Of a DNA stretch of 64,000 bases, positions 16,595 through 23,955 are shown piece after piece. The notes beneath the pieces were generated by a model that saw only the letters and a program-made list of their open reading frames with translations, was not told where the DNA came from and searched no databases. The stretch comes from PALSA-612 sp963755155 (GTDB taxonomy: Bacteria; Actinomycetota; Thermoleophilia; Gaiellales; Gaiellaceae), in NCBI GenBank assembly GCA_963755155.1, contig CAVWIV010000015.1, positions 248,001 to 312,000 of the forward strand, in the 5' to 3' direction. The number at the start of each line of letters is the position of its first letter. Positions within the stretch are counted from its first letter, which is position 1. The position numbers were made by a program, and so were the translations under genes.

Positions 16595-17587
16595 TCAGCC
16601 CGGAATGCTGAGCACGATCTTCCCGAGCTGCTCTCCGGCCTCGAGGCGCTCGTGCGCCGCGCGGGCCTCGGCGAGCGGATACACCGAGTCGACGATGACC
16701 TTCGCGCGGCCGGTCTTGACGAGCTCGTAGACGGCCTCGAAGTCCTCCTTCGTGCCCATCGAGGAGCCAAGGATCGAGAGCTCCTTCCACCAGATGCGAT
16801 GGAGCGCCGCCGGGGGGTTCGGGCCCGTGGTGGCGCCACAGACGACGATCCGGCCGCGCTGCGAGGCGACGTCGAGCGAGGTTCGCCACGTCGCCTCGCC
16901 GACGTGTTCGACGACGACGTCCGCGCCGCGCCTGTCCGTGGCGTCGAGCACGGCGGCCTTGACGTCTCCTGTCGCGTGATTGACGGTGACGTCGGCGCCG
17001 AGCTCCGCCGCCTGCTCGAGCTTCGCATCGCTCGACGAGGTGGCGATCACGCGTGCGCCAAGCGCCTTCGCGACCTGGAACGCCGCCGTCGCCACGCCGC
17101 CGCCGATGCCCCACACCAGCACACATTCGCCCTCCTGGAGCGCGGCCTTCGTCACGAGCATGCGATAGGCGGTCTCGAAGACGAGCGGAAACGCGGCCGC
17201 CTCCTCGAACGACAGGTCGTCGGGAAGCGGGTAGACGTTCGTCGCCGGCACGGCAATCAGCTCGGCATGCGTCCCGTCGGTGTGCTCCCCGATCACGGTC
17301 ACGCGGCCCGTGTCGTGCATGACGCCGGGGTTGATGACGACGCGCTGGCCGAGCTCGAAGCCCGAGACGCCGGCCCCCAGCTCCTCGACGGTTCCGGCGC
17401 CATCGGCGCCGAGAATCCGCGGCTTCGGCACCGAGGGCAGCCCTTTTCGCACCCACACGTCGAGATGGTTGAGGGACGCGGCCCGGAGGCGGATGAGGAC
17501 GTCTCCGTCGCCGGGCGCCGGGTCGGGAACGTCCTCGTAGCGGAGCACGTCGGGCCCGCCGTCCTCGTGGATGCGGATTGCCTTCAA
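16595..17587 (-). CDS. Zinc-independent medium-chain alcohol dehydrogenase/quinone oxidoreductase
   Basis: 330 residues. A GroES-like N-terminal half (GDVLIRLRAASLNHLDVWVRKG, LGADGAGTVEELG) is followed by a Rossmann NAD(P)-binding half with VWGIGGGVATAAFQVAKALGA near residue 160. The catalytic zinc cysteine of true alcohol dehydrogenases is absent (SLNHLDVW replaces the GxCGTD-type motif), so this is closer to NADPH-quinone oxidoreductases and enoyl reductases. The substrate cannot be told. It ends 7 bp from the WYL regulator gene on the same strand and may be read through from it. Confidence 0.85.
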   Translation of the reverse strand: MKAIRIHEDGGPDVLRYEDVPDPAPGDGDVLIRLRAASLNHLDVWVRKGLPSVPKPRILGADGAGTVEELGAGVSGFELGQRVVINPGVMHDTGRVTVIGEHTDGTHAELIAVPATNVYPLPDDLSFEEAAAFPLVFETAYRMLVTKAALQEGECVLVWGIGGGVATAAFQVAKALGARVIATSSSDAKLEQAAELGADVTVNHATGDVKAAVLDATDRRGADVVVEHVGEATWRTSLDVASQRGRIVVCGATTGPNPPAALHRIWWKELSILGSSMGTKEDFEAVYELVKTGRAKVIVDSVYPLAEARAAHERLEAGEQLGKIVLSIPG

Positions 17588-17594
17588 GCTTGGA

Positions 17595-19604
17595 CTAGAC
17601 CTTGACGCGCAGGCGGGCGAGGCCGAGCTCGGACAGGAGCTCTCGCGCCCGGCGGGCGACGCTGCGCCGAAGGTCGGGCGGCTCGATCACGACGGCCTCG
17701 CCACGGAAGCGGAGGATCTCGCCCACGAGCCACTCCGTGCCGCCGACCTTCTGCTCGGCGGTCGCGCTCCCGTCGCGCAGCGGCTGAGCGCCGCGCTCGA
17801 CCTCCCAGCGCGCGACCCGCTTCGAGTAGTGGATGCGAGCGACGCGGGCATCGCGCAGCCGGTCGGGCTCGAAGCCCTCTCGGGGCTCGAACTTCTCCGG
17901 CCTCATGGTCGCGGAGCGCATGCGGTCGAGCCGGAAACTGCGGACGTCCTCGCGCGTGCGATCCCACGTGTGCACGTACCAGTGCGGCAGCTGCCGCTCG
18001 AGCCAGTACGGCTCGACCGAGTGCGTGACGACGGCCTCCTCGCCCACCTTCACGTACTCGATGTCGACCAGGCGCCGGCGCTTGATGCCCTCGCTGAGCG
18101 TGCGGATCAGCCGCTCCTCGATGCGATCGGCAGGCGGCTCGGCCGTCTGGAGATCGAACTGCCCGAACGTCTCCTCGAGCTTCCGGCGCACCTTGTCGAG
18201 CGGGCGGTGGGCCTCGGCCGCGATCATCGGGCCTACGAACTCGAGAGCGAGGCGGATCGCGCGTGCCTCGAGCGGGGTCAACCGCGGCGGCGAGCGGAAC
18301 GTGTCGCCGAAGAGCTCCTTGTCGACGTGGACCTTGTCGCCGCGAAGCTCCGCGTAGACCGCGTAGCAGCCGCCGCCGAAGTTCACGAGGTTGAGCAGCG
18401 AGAGATGCTCTTCGAGCGCCTCCGCCGGGATCATGAAGCGGTCGACGAGCTCCGCCGCCGGGATCACGGCCTGAGCCTCTTCGCCGCAGGCCGCAAGGAG
18501 ATATGCGAGGAGCGCCTGGAGAAGCCCGAATCGCTCGGGCGCCACGGGGCCCGCGGGGCGGTCGGCGAGCGGCTCCACCACGTCGGGAGCGGCGGCGGCC
18601 ACCTTGGGCGGCTCGCCCTCGTGCTGCTCGCGCACCCTCCGCAGGCTCAGAGCCACCTCGCGGCGTAGCTCGTCGGGCTCCAGCGGCACGGCCCGCCCGT
18701 CGAGGCGCAGCACCCAGGAGGCGAGATGCTCGAGGCTCGCGTACTGGGTGACGAAGATCCCCTCCTCGACACGCCCGGAGCGCTTGAGGGTCCGCTCCAC
18801 CCACCAGGCGGTGTCCCCGGAGAGCTCGATTCGTGCCTCGCCGACGATCTCACCCATCTGCCACGCCGGCGGGGGACGGTGCGCCTGTGCCGAGAACTCG
18901 GAAGGCACGCGGAAGTCGCGCTCCCTCCGCGTCGCGAAGCGGATCTCACCGCGAATGCGTGACACGCGGAACGTCCGGATCTCGTCCGAGACGTGATCCC
19001 GGCCGATCACGTACCAGCTGCCCTCGTGTGGGAGGAGCGCATACGGGTCGATCGTCCGCGGGCGGGTCTCGTCACGGGCGATGCCCCAGTAGTCGAACTT
19101 CAGCGTCCGCTGCTTCGAGATCGCCGTCTCGAGCTTGCTCAGCCGGCCGGCCAGCTCGGGCGAGTAGTCCGGATCGCGGACATCGACACGTACGGCGGTC
19201 TCGGTCGGCGCCTGGGCGAAGCCGGGCCGGCCGAGGGCGAGATTCTGTAGCGCGAGCCGGAACGGCTCCGCGTACGCGAATTGCCCCTCGAGGAGGTACA
19301 GGCACGTCTGGAGCGCCGCGAGCTCGTCGTCCGTGAGCTCGAGCGGCGGGAGGAAGTAGTTCTCCGATGAGAGCGTGTACAGCTCTTCCCCCGTGAACTC
19401 GTCGCGCTTGGATTCGAGCGGGACGCCGAGCGCGAGCAGTTCCGAGCGGTCCGAGTAGAACCGCCGCGCGAACGCCTCGTCCGACATCTCCGAGTAGCCC
19501 TCGACGTTCTGCTTGACGTCTCGCGCCGTCAGCGGGCGGAGCTCGGCCATGAGGAACGCCACCAGCGAGAGTTGCCGGATTAGCTTGTCGGTGTCATGCG
19601 ACAC
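17595..19604 (-). CDS. PafB-PafC-like fused WYL-domain transcriptional regulator
   Basis: 669 residues, twice the length of PafB or PafC, because the two are fused in one chain. Each half has a winged-helix-like region and a WYL domain: the first at about residues 145-225 (LKFDYWGIARDETRPRTIDP, SWYVIGRD), the second at about 500-580 (VDIEYVKVGEEAVVTHSVEP, HWYVHTWD). In mycobacteria PafBC activates DNA repair genes independently of LexA, sensing single-stranded DNA through WYL. The same role is plausible here but not shown. The GTG start lies inside a strong hairpin, which may control its translation. Confidence 0.88.
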   Translation of the reverse strand: MSHDTDKLIRQLSLVAFLMAELRPLTARDVKQNVEGYSEMSDEAFARRFYSDRSELLALGVPLESKRDEFTGEELYTLSSENYFLPPLELTDDELAALQTCLYLLEGQFAYAEPFRLALQNLALGRPGFAQAPTETAVRVDVRDPDYSPELAGRLSKLETAISKQRTLKFDYWGIARDETRPRTIDPYALLPHEGSWYVIGRDHVSDEIRTFRVSRIRGEIRFATRRERDFRVPSEFSAQAHRPPPAWQMGEIVGEARIELSGDTAWWVERTLKRSGRVEEGIFVTQYASLEHLASWVLRLDGRAVPLEPDELRREVALSLRRVREQHEGEPPKVAAAAPDVVEPLADRPAGPVAPERFGLLQALLAYLLAACGEEAQAVIPAAELVDRFMIPAEALEEHLSLLNLVNFGGGCYAVYAELRGDKVHVDKELFGDTFRSPPRLTPLEARAIRLALEFVGPMIAAEAHRPLDKVRRKLEETFGQFDLQTAEPPADRIEERLIRTLSEGIKRRRLVDIEYVKVGEEAVVTHSVEPYWLERQLPHWYVHTWDRTREDVRSFRLDRMRSATMRPEKFEPREGFEPDRLRDARVARIHYSKRVARWEVERGAQPLRDGSATAEQKVGGTEWLVGEILRFRGEAVVIEPPDLRRSVARRARELLSELGLARLRVKV

Positions 19605-19637
19605 AGAAACGCGAGCTTATCGCTCGCGTGGGTGTCG
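19599..19637 (-). promoter_or_regulatory. Hairpin overlapping the WYL regulator start codon
   Basis: A two-part stem: ACGCGAG (19609-19615) pairs with CTCGCGT (19623-19629), and CGACAC (19599-19604) pairs with GTGTCG (19632-19637). On the minus-strand mRNA the distal arm contains the GTG start codon of the WYL regulator. It may act as a terminator for the gene upstream, a translation switch, or both. No U-tract follows. Confidence 0.5.
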
Positions 19638-19649
19638 GGAAGACGGGGG

Positions 19650-20108
19650 TTAAGCCGCGACCTTCGAGCGCTGCTCGAGGTGCTGGTGCGACGGGCAATA
19701 GTGACGCTCGGGAAGAGGCGTCCGCTGGCAAGGCTTGCCCTTGCGCGTCATCGCCTGGCAGCGAGCCACGCCACCGTCGAATGCGCCGGCCTCGATCTGC
19801 TCCTCGATGAACGCCACCGCGGCGCCCACGACCTTGTTCACCGACCAGGCCACCTGTGCCTGGCTCGTGATCGGGAAGTAGCGCCTGATGTCCTGGAAGA
19901 GCGACTTGTCAGGGTTCGCGAAGTAGTGGGGGTCGGTGGCGAGCCGCTCCATCGTCTGCTCGCAGGACGCGAGCACGTCACGACGGTACTCGAGCTGGGC
20001 GGCGGGGTCGACGTACGGGTCGATGAGATCCTTGATCGCTCGGTAGAGCGCCCGCGAGTACTGATACATACACGCGCGGATCTCCGCCACTCGTTCGTCC
20101 ATGATCAT
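19650..20108 (-). CDS. Helical protein with C-terminal cysteine/histidine motif, unknown function
   Basis: 152 residues. The first ~110 are helical and rich in charged and aromatic residues (MYQYSRALYRAIKDLIDPY, DIRRYFPITSQAQVAWSVNK). The end carries CQAMTRKGKPCQRTPLPERHYCPSHQ-type spacing: two Cys nine apart, then Cys and His, which looks like a small zinc-binding motif seen in several uncharacterised proteins. ATG at 20108 or 20102 are both possible (ATG-ATC-ATG). A -35/-10 pair lies upstream at the standard spacing. A hairpin follows the gene. No function can be named. Confidence 0.65.
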   Translation of the reverse strand: MIMDERVAEIRACMYQYSRALYRAIKDLIDPYVDPAAQLEYRRDVLASCEQTMERLATDPHYFANPDKSLFQDIRRYFPITSQAQVAWSVNKVVGAAVAFIEEQIEAGAFDGGVARCQAMTRKGKPCQRTPLPERHYCPSHQHLEQRSKVAA

Positions 20109-20187
20109 GAGTATCTCGTTCCCGTGTGAAGTTCGAGAAAGCGCTTTGTTGAGCGAACGTTAACCGGGGGCCAGGCTGCTCGCGGGC

Positions 20188-20216
20188 AGTCTAACGCGTT
20201 TTGGTCGCTGTTACAA
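20188..20216 (-). promoter_or_regulatory. Candidate sigma-70 type promoter
   Basis: On the minus strand TTGTAA (20216-20211) and TAGACT (20193-20188) are separated by exactly 17 bp. It would drive the helical Cys/His gene with a leader of about 70 bases. Confidence 0.5.
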
Positions 20217-20245
20217 AGTCTTGTTCAGAAGTGTCACAAAGTCTT
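20213..20245. repeat. Direct repeat of ACAAAGTCTT
   Basis: Two identical 10-mers at 20213-20222 and 20236-20245, 23 bp apart start to start (about two helical turns). One copy overlaps the -35 of the promoter at 20211-20216. This fits an activator or repressor site, but no regulator can be named. Confidence 0.4.
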
Positions 20246-20781
20246 CAGCGTACGATCTGCTGCGTGTACGCGGTCCGGGCGTGACGGGCGGCTCTGGGCA
20301 ACCCCGCGAGCGCCTCGTCCAGCGTCCGGTAGACGCCGCTGAAGACGATCCAGTAGCCGGGGTGCAGGCTCGCGTACCGCGAGGACGCGAGCACGCCGAC
20401 GTCCGGCACTCCCGCGCCGGCGGCCGAGAGCGCCCGCGCCCGCGCCGCCTTCGCGCCGACCGTCGTCGGCAGCGCGGCGAGCACAATCGTGTAGCCGTCA
20501 CGTCGCGGCCAGGGGCGGAGCTTTCCCGGGGCTTGCTCGGCCGGCGGGGCCGCTACACGCATTGGGGTGAGGGCGACGATCGTCGAGCTCTCGCCGTCGT
20601 CCGCGCCGGCGGCGATCGCTCCTGCGGCGCCTGCCGCGGCGACGAGCGCGGCCGCGGCTGCCGGCCATAGCCAGTGGAGCGGGCGCCGTGACGGGCTACG
20701 TCGCGCCCCGCACTCGACGCAGTACTCCTGGCCCGCCGCGAGGTCGGCGCCGCATTGGCTGCAGCGTTCCCCGGTGTTCAT
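20245..20781 (-). CDS. Zinc-ribbon membrane protein with SPOR-like C-terminal domain
   Basis: 178 residues. A short N-terminal zinc ribbon (CSQCGADLAAGQEYCVECG) is followed by one membrane helix (about residues 38-60, WLWPAAAAALVAAAGAAGAIAAG). The outer C-terminal part (GYTIVLAALPTTVGAKAARARA, YWIVFSGVYRTLDEALAGL) has the alternating aromatic pattern of SPOR domains, which bind peptidoglycan stripped of side chains at division sites. The fold is inferred. The ATG overlaps the stop of the upstream zinc-ribbon gene by 4 bp (ATGA), so the two proteins are coupled. Confidence 0.65.
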   Translation of the reverse strand: MNTGERCSQCGADLAAGQEYCVECGARRSPSRRPLHWLWPAAAAALVAAAGAAGAIAAGADDGESSTIVALTPMRVAAPPAEQAPGKLRPWPRRDGYTIVLAALPTTVGAKAARARALSAAGAGVPDVGVLASSRYASLHPGYWIVFSGVYRTLDEALAGLPRAARHARTAYTQQIVR

Positions 20782-21149
20782 GTCTGGGGCTCGGGCTCCG
20801 GCTCGCTGCCGTCCTCACCGGCCCCGAGGTCCTTTCCGCAGCCGGGGCAGAAGCGGGAGAACGGCGGGATCTCGGCGCCGCAATCGTGGCGGCGGAGTTG
20901 GGCTCGATGCGTGGCGGCGCGCAACACCTCGTCCAGCTCGACGAGACGCCGATCGAGCTCGACGAGCTCCGAGCAGCGCTCGCGGACGAGCTCGTCGTTG
21001 AAGCGGTTCTGGCGGAACATCTCGAGAATGAGCCCGCCGAGGTCGCGGAGGCTGTCGTTCCGGATCTGGAGCAGCGCCCGCCGCTCGCGACGCAACGCGC
21101 CCGGAGAAGGGAGGAAGGCTCGCGGGGGGCGTTGGCGGCGGAGAGGCAC
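20778..21149 (-). CDS. Small zinc-ribbon protein with helical N-terminal half
   Basis: 123 residues. The basic N-terminus and a central helix (LGGLILEMFRQNRFNDELV, RCSELVELDRRLVELDEVL) lead to a C-terminal zinc ribbon of the type HDCGAEIPPFSRFCPGCGKD, followed by an acidic tail. It lacks membrane segments. It overlaps the downstream SPOR-like membrane protein gene by 4 bp, so the pair likely works together, perhaps through the zinc ribbons. The ATG at 21149 lies 8 bp from the aldehyde dehydrogenase stop, which suggests a three-gene operon. No function is known. Confidence 0.6.
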   Translation of the reverse strand: MPLRRQRPPRAFLPSPGALRRERRALLQIRNDSLRDLGGLILEMFRQNRFNDELVRERCSELVELDRRLVELDEVLRAATHRAQLRRHDCGAEIPPFSRFCPGCGKDLGAGEDGSEPEPEPQT

Positions 21150-21157
21150 GCGCTTTC

Positions 21158-22585
21158 CTAGAGCTGGAGCACGACGACGCGCTCTTCGGTCATCTCTCGG
21201 ACGGCGTATGCCGGCCCCTCACGCGTCGTACCGGAGTCCTTGATGCCCCCGTACGGCATCTGGTCGGCGCGGAACGTCGGCGCCTCGTTCACTGTCACGC
21301 CGCCGAACTCGAGCTCGTGCGCAGCCCGAAGCGCACGCCGCACGTCGGCCGTGAAGATGCCGGCCTGGAGGCCGAACCGGGTGCCGTTCGCGAGCTCCAC
21401 TGCCTCGTCGAACGCGTCGTAGGCGGACACCGTCACGACCGGGCCGAACACTTCCTCGCACGACACTTTCGCCTCCGGCGGAGCGCCAACGATCACCGTC
21501 GGGCTGATGACGGCGCCGTCGGCCCCGCCGCCCGTGAGCACCTCGGCGCCCAGCGTCTTCGCCTCCTCGATCCAGGCGAGGATGCGCTCGCGGGCGTCGT
21601 CGTCGATGACCGGGCCGACGTCGGTCTCCTCGTCGGACGGGTCGCCTGCCTGTAGCGCCTCGACGCTGGGGAGGAAGCGCTTGAGGAAGGCGTCGTAGAC
21701 GGCACTCTGGACGTAGATTCGCTGTACGGAGATGCAGCTCTGGCCGGCGAAGGCGAACGCGTTGGCGGCGAGCTTCGACGCCGCTTCGTCGATGTCGGCA
21801 TCCGCCTCGACGATCACCGGCGTCGCGTTACCGAGCTCGAGCGCGACCTTCTTGCGCGCAGCGCGCTCGCGGAGCTTCCAGCCGACGCCCGAGGAGCCGG
21901 TGAACGTGATGAGCTTCACGCGCTCGTCCTCCACGAGGACGTCGCCGATCTCGGCGGCCGGGCCGGTGAGGACGTTGAGCCAGCCGGGAGGCAGGCCCGC
22001 CTCGTCCTCGAGCTCCGCGAGGAGCAGGGCGGAGAGCGGCGTCTGGGAGGCCGGCTTCAGCACGACGGCGCAGCCCGCGGCCAGTGCCGGCGCGATCTTG
22101 TGCGCGACGAGGTTGAGGGGGAAGTTGAACGGCGAGATCGCGCCCACGACGCCGATCGGGCGGCGCAAGGTGAAGGCGAGCTTGCCGACGCCTGCCTGAG
22201 ACGCATCCATCGGCACGACGTCGCCCGCGAGCTTTCGCGCCTCGACGGCCGCGAACGTGTACGTCGACATAGCGCGCGCAGCCTCGACGCGCGCGGCCTT
22301 CATCGGCTTTCCGGCTTCGGCCGAGATCGTCTGCGCCACCTCGTCGTGCCGCTTGCCGAGATAGCCGGCGACGCGGACGAGGATCTCCGCGCGCTTGTGT
22401 GCGGGCAGCGGCTCGGCCATGGCCTCTTCGGCCGCATCGATCGCGCGGCGAGCATCGGCGGCGCCGGCCTTCGGAACCCGGCCGACGACTTCGCCCGAGT
22501 ACGGCGACCGTACGTCGATCCACTCGCCGGTCTCGACCCACTCTCCGCCCACGAGCAGCTTGCGGTCGGCAACCGTCGTGGCCAC
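21158..22585 (-). CDS. NAD(P)-dependent aldehyde dehydrogenase
   Basis: 475 residues, full length for the family. Conserved features include the cofactor site (PFNFPLNLVAHKIAPALAAG, FTGSSGVGWKL), the general base glutamate in VALELGNATPVIVEADAD and the catalytic cysteine in AFAGQSCISVQRIYV near residue 285. The GQSCISVQRI form is found in lactaldehyde and glyceraldehyde-3-phosphate dehydrogenase branches, so those are the best guesses. The GTG start at 22585 has TAGACT six bases upstream, a leaderless layout, in a 29 bp divergent gap shared with the cyclase fusion gene. Confidence 0.92.
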   Translation of the reverse strand: MATTVADRKLLVGGEWVETGEWIDVRSPYSGEVVGRVPKAGAADARRAIDAAEEAMAEPLPAHKRAEILVRVAGYLGKRHDEVAQTISAEAGKPMKAARVEAARAMSTYTFAAVEARKLAGDVVPMDASQAGVGKLAFTLRRPIGVVGAISPFNFPLNLVAHKIAPALAAGCAVVLKPASQTPLSALLLAELEDEAGLPPGWLNVLTGPAAEIGDVLVEDERVKLITFTGSSGVGWKLRERAARKKVALELGNATPVIVEADADIDEAASKLAANAFAFAGQSCISVQRIYVQSAVYDAFLKRFLPSVEALQAGDPSDEETDVGPVIDDDARERILAWIEEAKTLGAEVLTGGGADGAVISPTVIVGAPPEAKVSCEEVFGPVVTVSAYDAFDEAVELANGTRFGLQAGIFTADVRRALRAAHELEFGGVTVNEAPTFRADQMPYGGIKDSGTTREGPAYAVREMTEERVVVLQL

Positions 22586-22591
22586 GTCATG

Positions 22592-22608
22592 AGTCTAGAT
22601 GTGAGACT
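22592..22608. promoter_or_regulatory. Overlapping divergent promoters in a 29 bp gap
   Basis: Minus strand: TAGACT at 22597-22592, six bases from the GTG at 22585. Plus strand: GAGACT at 22603-22608 within AGATGTGAGACT, six bases from the GTG at 22615. Each -35 region would cover the other gene's first codons, so the two RNA polymerase footprints must exclude each other. Confidence 0.5.
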
Positions 22609-22614
22609 TCCGGC

Positions 22615-23955
22615 GTGAGCGTCCCGGAGGTTCACTACACGCGCTCCGGCGATGTCGCGATCGCGTATCAGGTCGTCGGCGAAGGACCGATGGACATCGT
22701 CTTCGTGCGAGGAACGCTCGCCGACCTCCTGGCGGCGTGGGACCAGCCGCTCTTCGTCGACCACGTCGAGGGGCTCGCATCCTTCGCGCGAGTGATCCTT
22801 TTCGACAAGCGCGGGAGCGGTCTCTCCGATCCCGTCAACGAGTTGCCGACGCTCGAAGCCAGGATGGACGACGTACGCGCGGTGTTGGACGCACTCGGGT
22901 CAGAGCGCGCAACGCTCTGGGCGGGCCAGGAAGGAACCCGGCTCGCGGCGCTCTTCGCTGCCACGTATCCCGAGCGAACCGATTCGCTCGTGATGTACGA
23001 CCCGTCCGCACGGGGCCTCTGGGCGCCCGACTACCCCTGGGCGCCGACGGAGGACGCGTGGGCCGTCGAGCTCCGCGAGCTGGCCGAGCGTTGGGGTGAC
23101 CGCGACTACCTCGCCGGCCGGGGACGCCGCTACGTGCCGAGCAAGGCTCACGACGAGCGCTTCATCGATTGGTACGTCTGGTATGCGCGCCGGAGCGCGA
23201 GCCCGGCGGTAGCGGTCGCTTTCCATCGCATGATGATGGACGGCGACATCCGCGACGTCCTGCCGGCCGTACAGTGTCCAACCCTCGTCATGCACCGCGC
23301 GGGCTCGCGGGATGAGGTGAGCGACTTTGCGGCCCGGATCGAGGGGGCGAGGCTCGTCGAGGTACCCGGACTGGTGGACGGCTTCAGCTGGGCGAACTCT
23401 GACGCGAACGCGTTCATGCTCGACGAGACCCGTCGTTTTGTCGGAGGCGTCGAGCGGCCGCCGGTCGTCGACCGGGTTCTCGCGACGGTGCTGTTCACCG
23501 ACATCGTGGGATCGACGGAGAGGGCGAATGAGCTCGGCGACGAGAGTTGGAAACGCCTGCTGGGCAGTCACCACGAAGCTGTTCGGCGCGTGCTCGAGCA
23601 ATATCGAGGGCGTGAGGTGGGAACGGCCGGCGACGGCTTTCTGGCGACGTTCGACGGTCCTGCTCGCGCAGTGCATGCGGCTGTCGACGCGCGGGACGCT
23701 CTGAGGCAGCTCGGCCTCGAGATCCGCGCAGGCGTGCACACCGGAGAGGTGGAGGTTGCCGGCAGTGACGTCACAGGGATCGCTGTGCACACGGGCGCGC
23801 GCGTGGCGGGCCTGGCCAGCCCGGGCGAAGTGCTCGTCTCGAGCACTGTGAAGGACCTCGTGGCCGGTTCCGGCATCGAGTTCGAGGAGCGCGGCGAGCA
23901 CGAGCTGAAGGGCGTTCCGGGGACATGGCGGCTGTACGCTGTTCGCGATGCCTGA
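22615..23955 (+). CDS. Alpha/beta-hydrolase-like sensor fused to class III adenylate/guanylate cyclase
   Basis: 446 residues. Residues ~1-285 have the alpha/beta-hydrolase fold (IVFVRGTLADLLAAWDQP, RVILFDKRGSGLSDP). The cyclase catalytic domain is at ~290-446, with both metal aspartates (VLFTDIVGST and GDGFLATFDGP) and the tail ELKGVPGTWRLYAV. The hydrolase nucleophile elbow, usually GVSEGG in such fusions, reads AGQEGT, so the serine is lost and the domain is probably a ligand sensor. The protein should make cAMP or cGMP. The GTG start is set by GAGACT six bases upstream. Its end overlaps the thiolase start by 8 bp. Confidence 0.88.
   Translation: MSVPEVHYTRSGDVAIAYQVVGEGPMDIVFVRGTLADLLAAWDQPLFVDHVEGLASFARVILFDKRGSGLSDPVNELPTLEARMDDVRAVLDALGSERATLWAGQEGTRLAALFAATYPERTDSLVMYDPSARGLWAPDYPWAPTEDAWAVELRELAERWGDRDYLAGRGRRYVPSKAHDERFIDWYVWYARRSASPAVAVAFHRMMMDGDIRDVLPAVQCPTLVMHRAGSRDEVSDFAARIEGARLVEVPGLVDGFSWANSDANAFMLDETRRFVGGVERPPVVDRVLATVLFTDIVGSTERANELGDESWKRLLGSHHEAVRRVLEQYRGREVGTAGDGFLATFDGPARAVHAAVDARDALRQLGLEIRAGVHTGEVEVAGSDVTGIAVHTGARVAGLASPGEVLVSSTVKDLVAGSGIEFEERGEHELKGVPGTWRLYAVRDA

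Noticed and set aside
17571..18668. Long frames on the plus strand opposite the WYL regulator
   Set aside because: They have shadow-type composition, and the minus-strand frame has two good WYL domains over the same bases.
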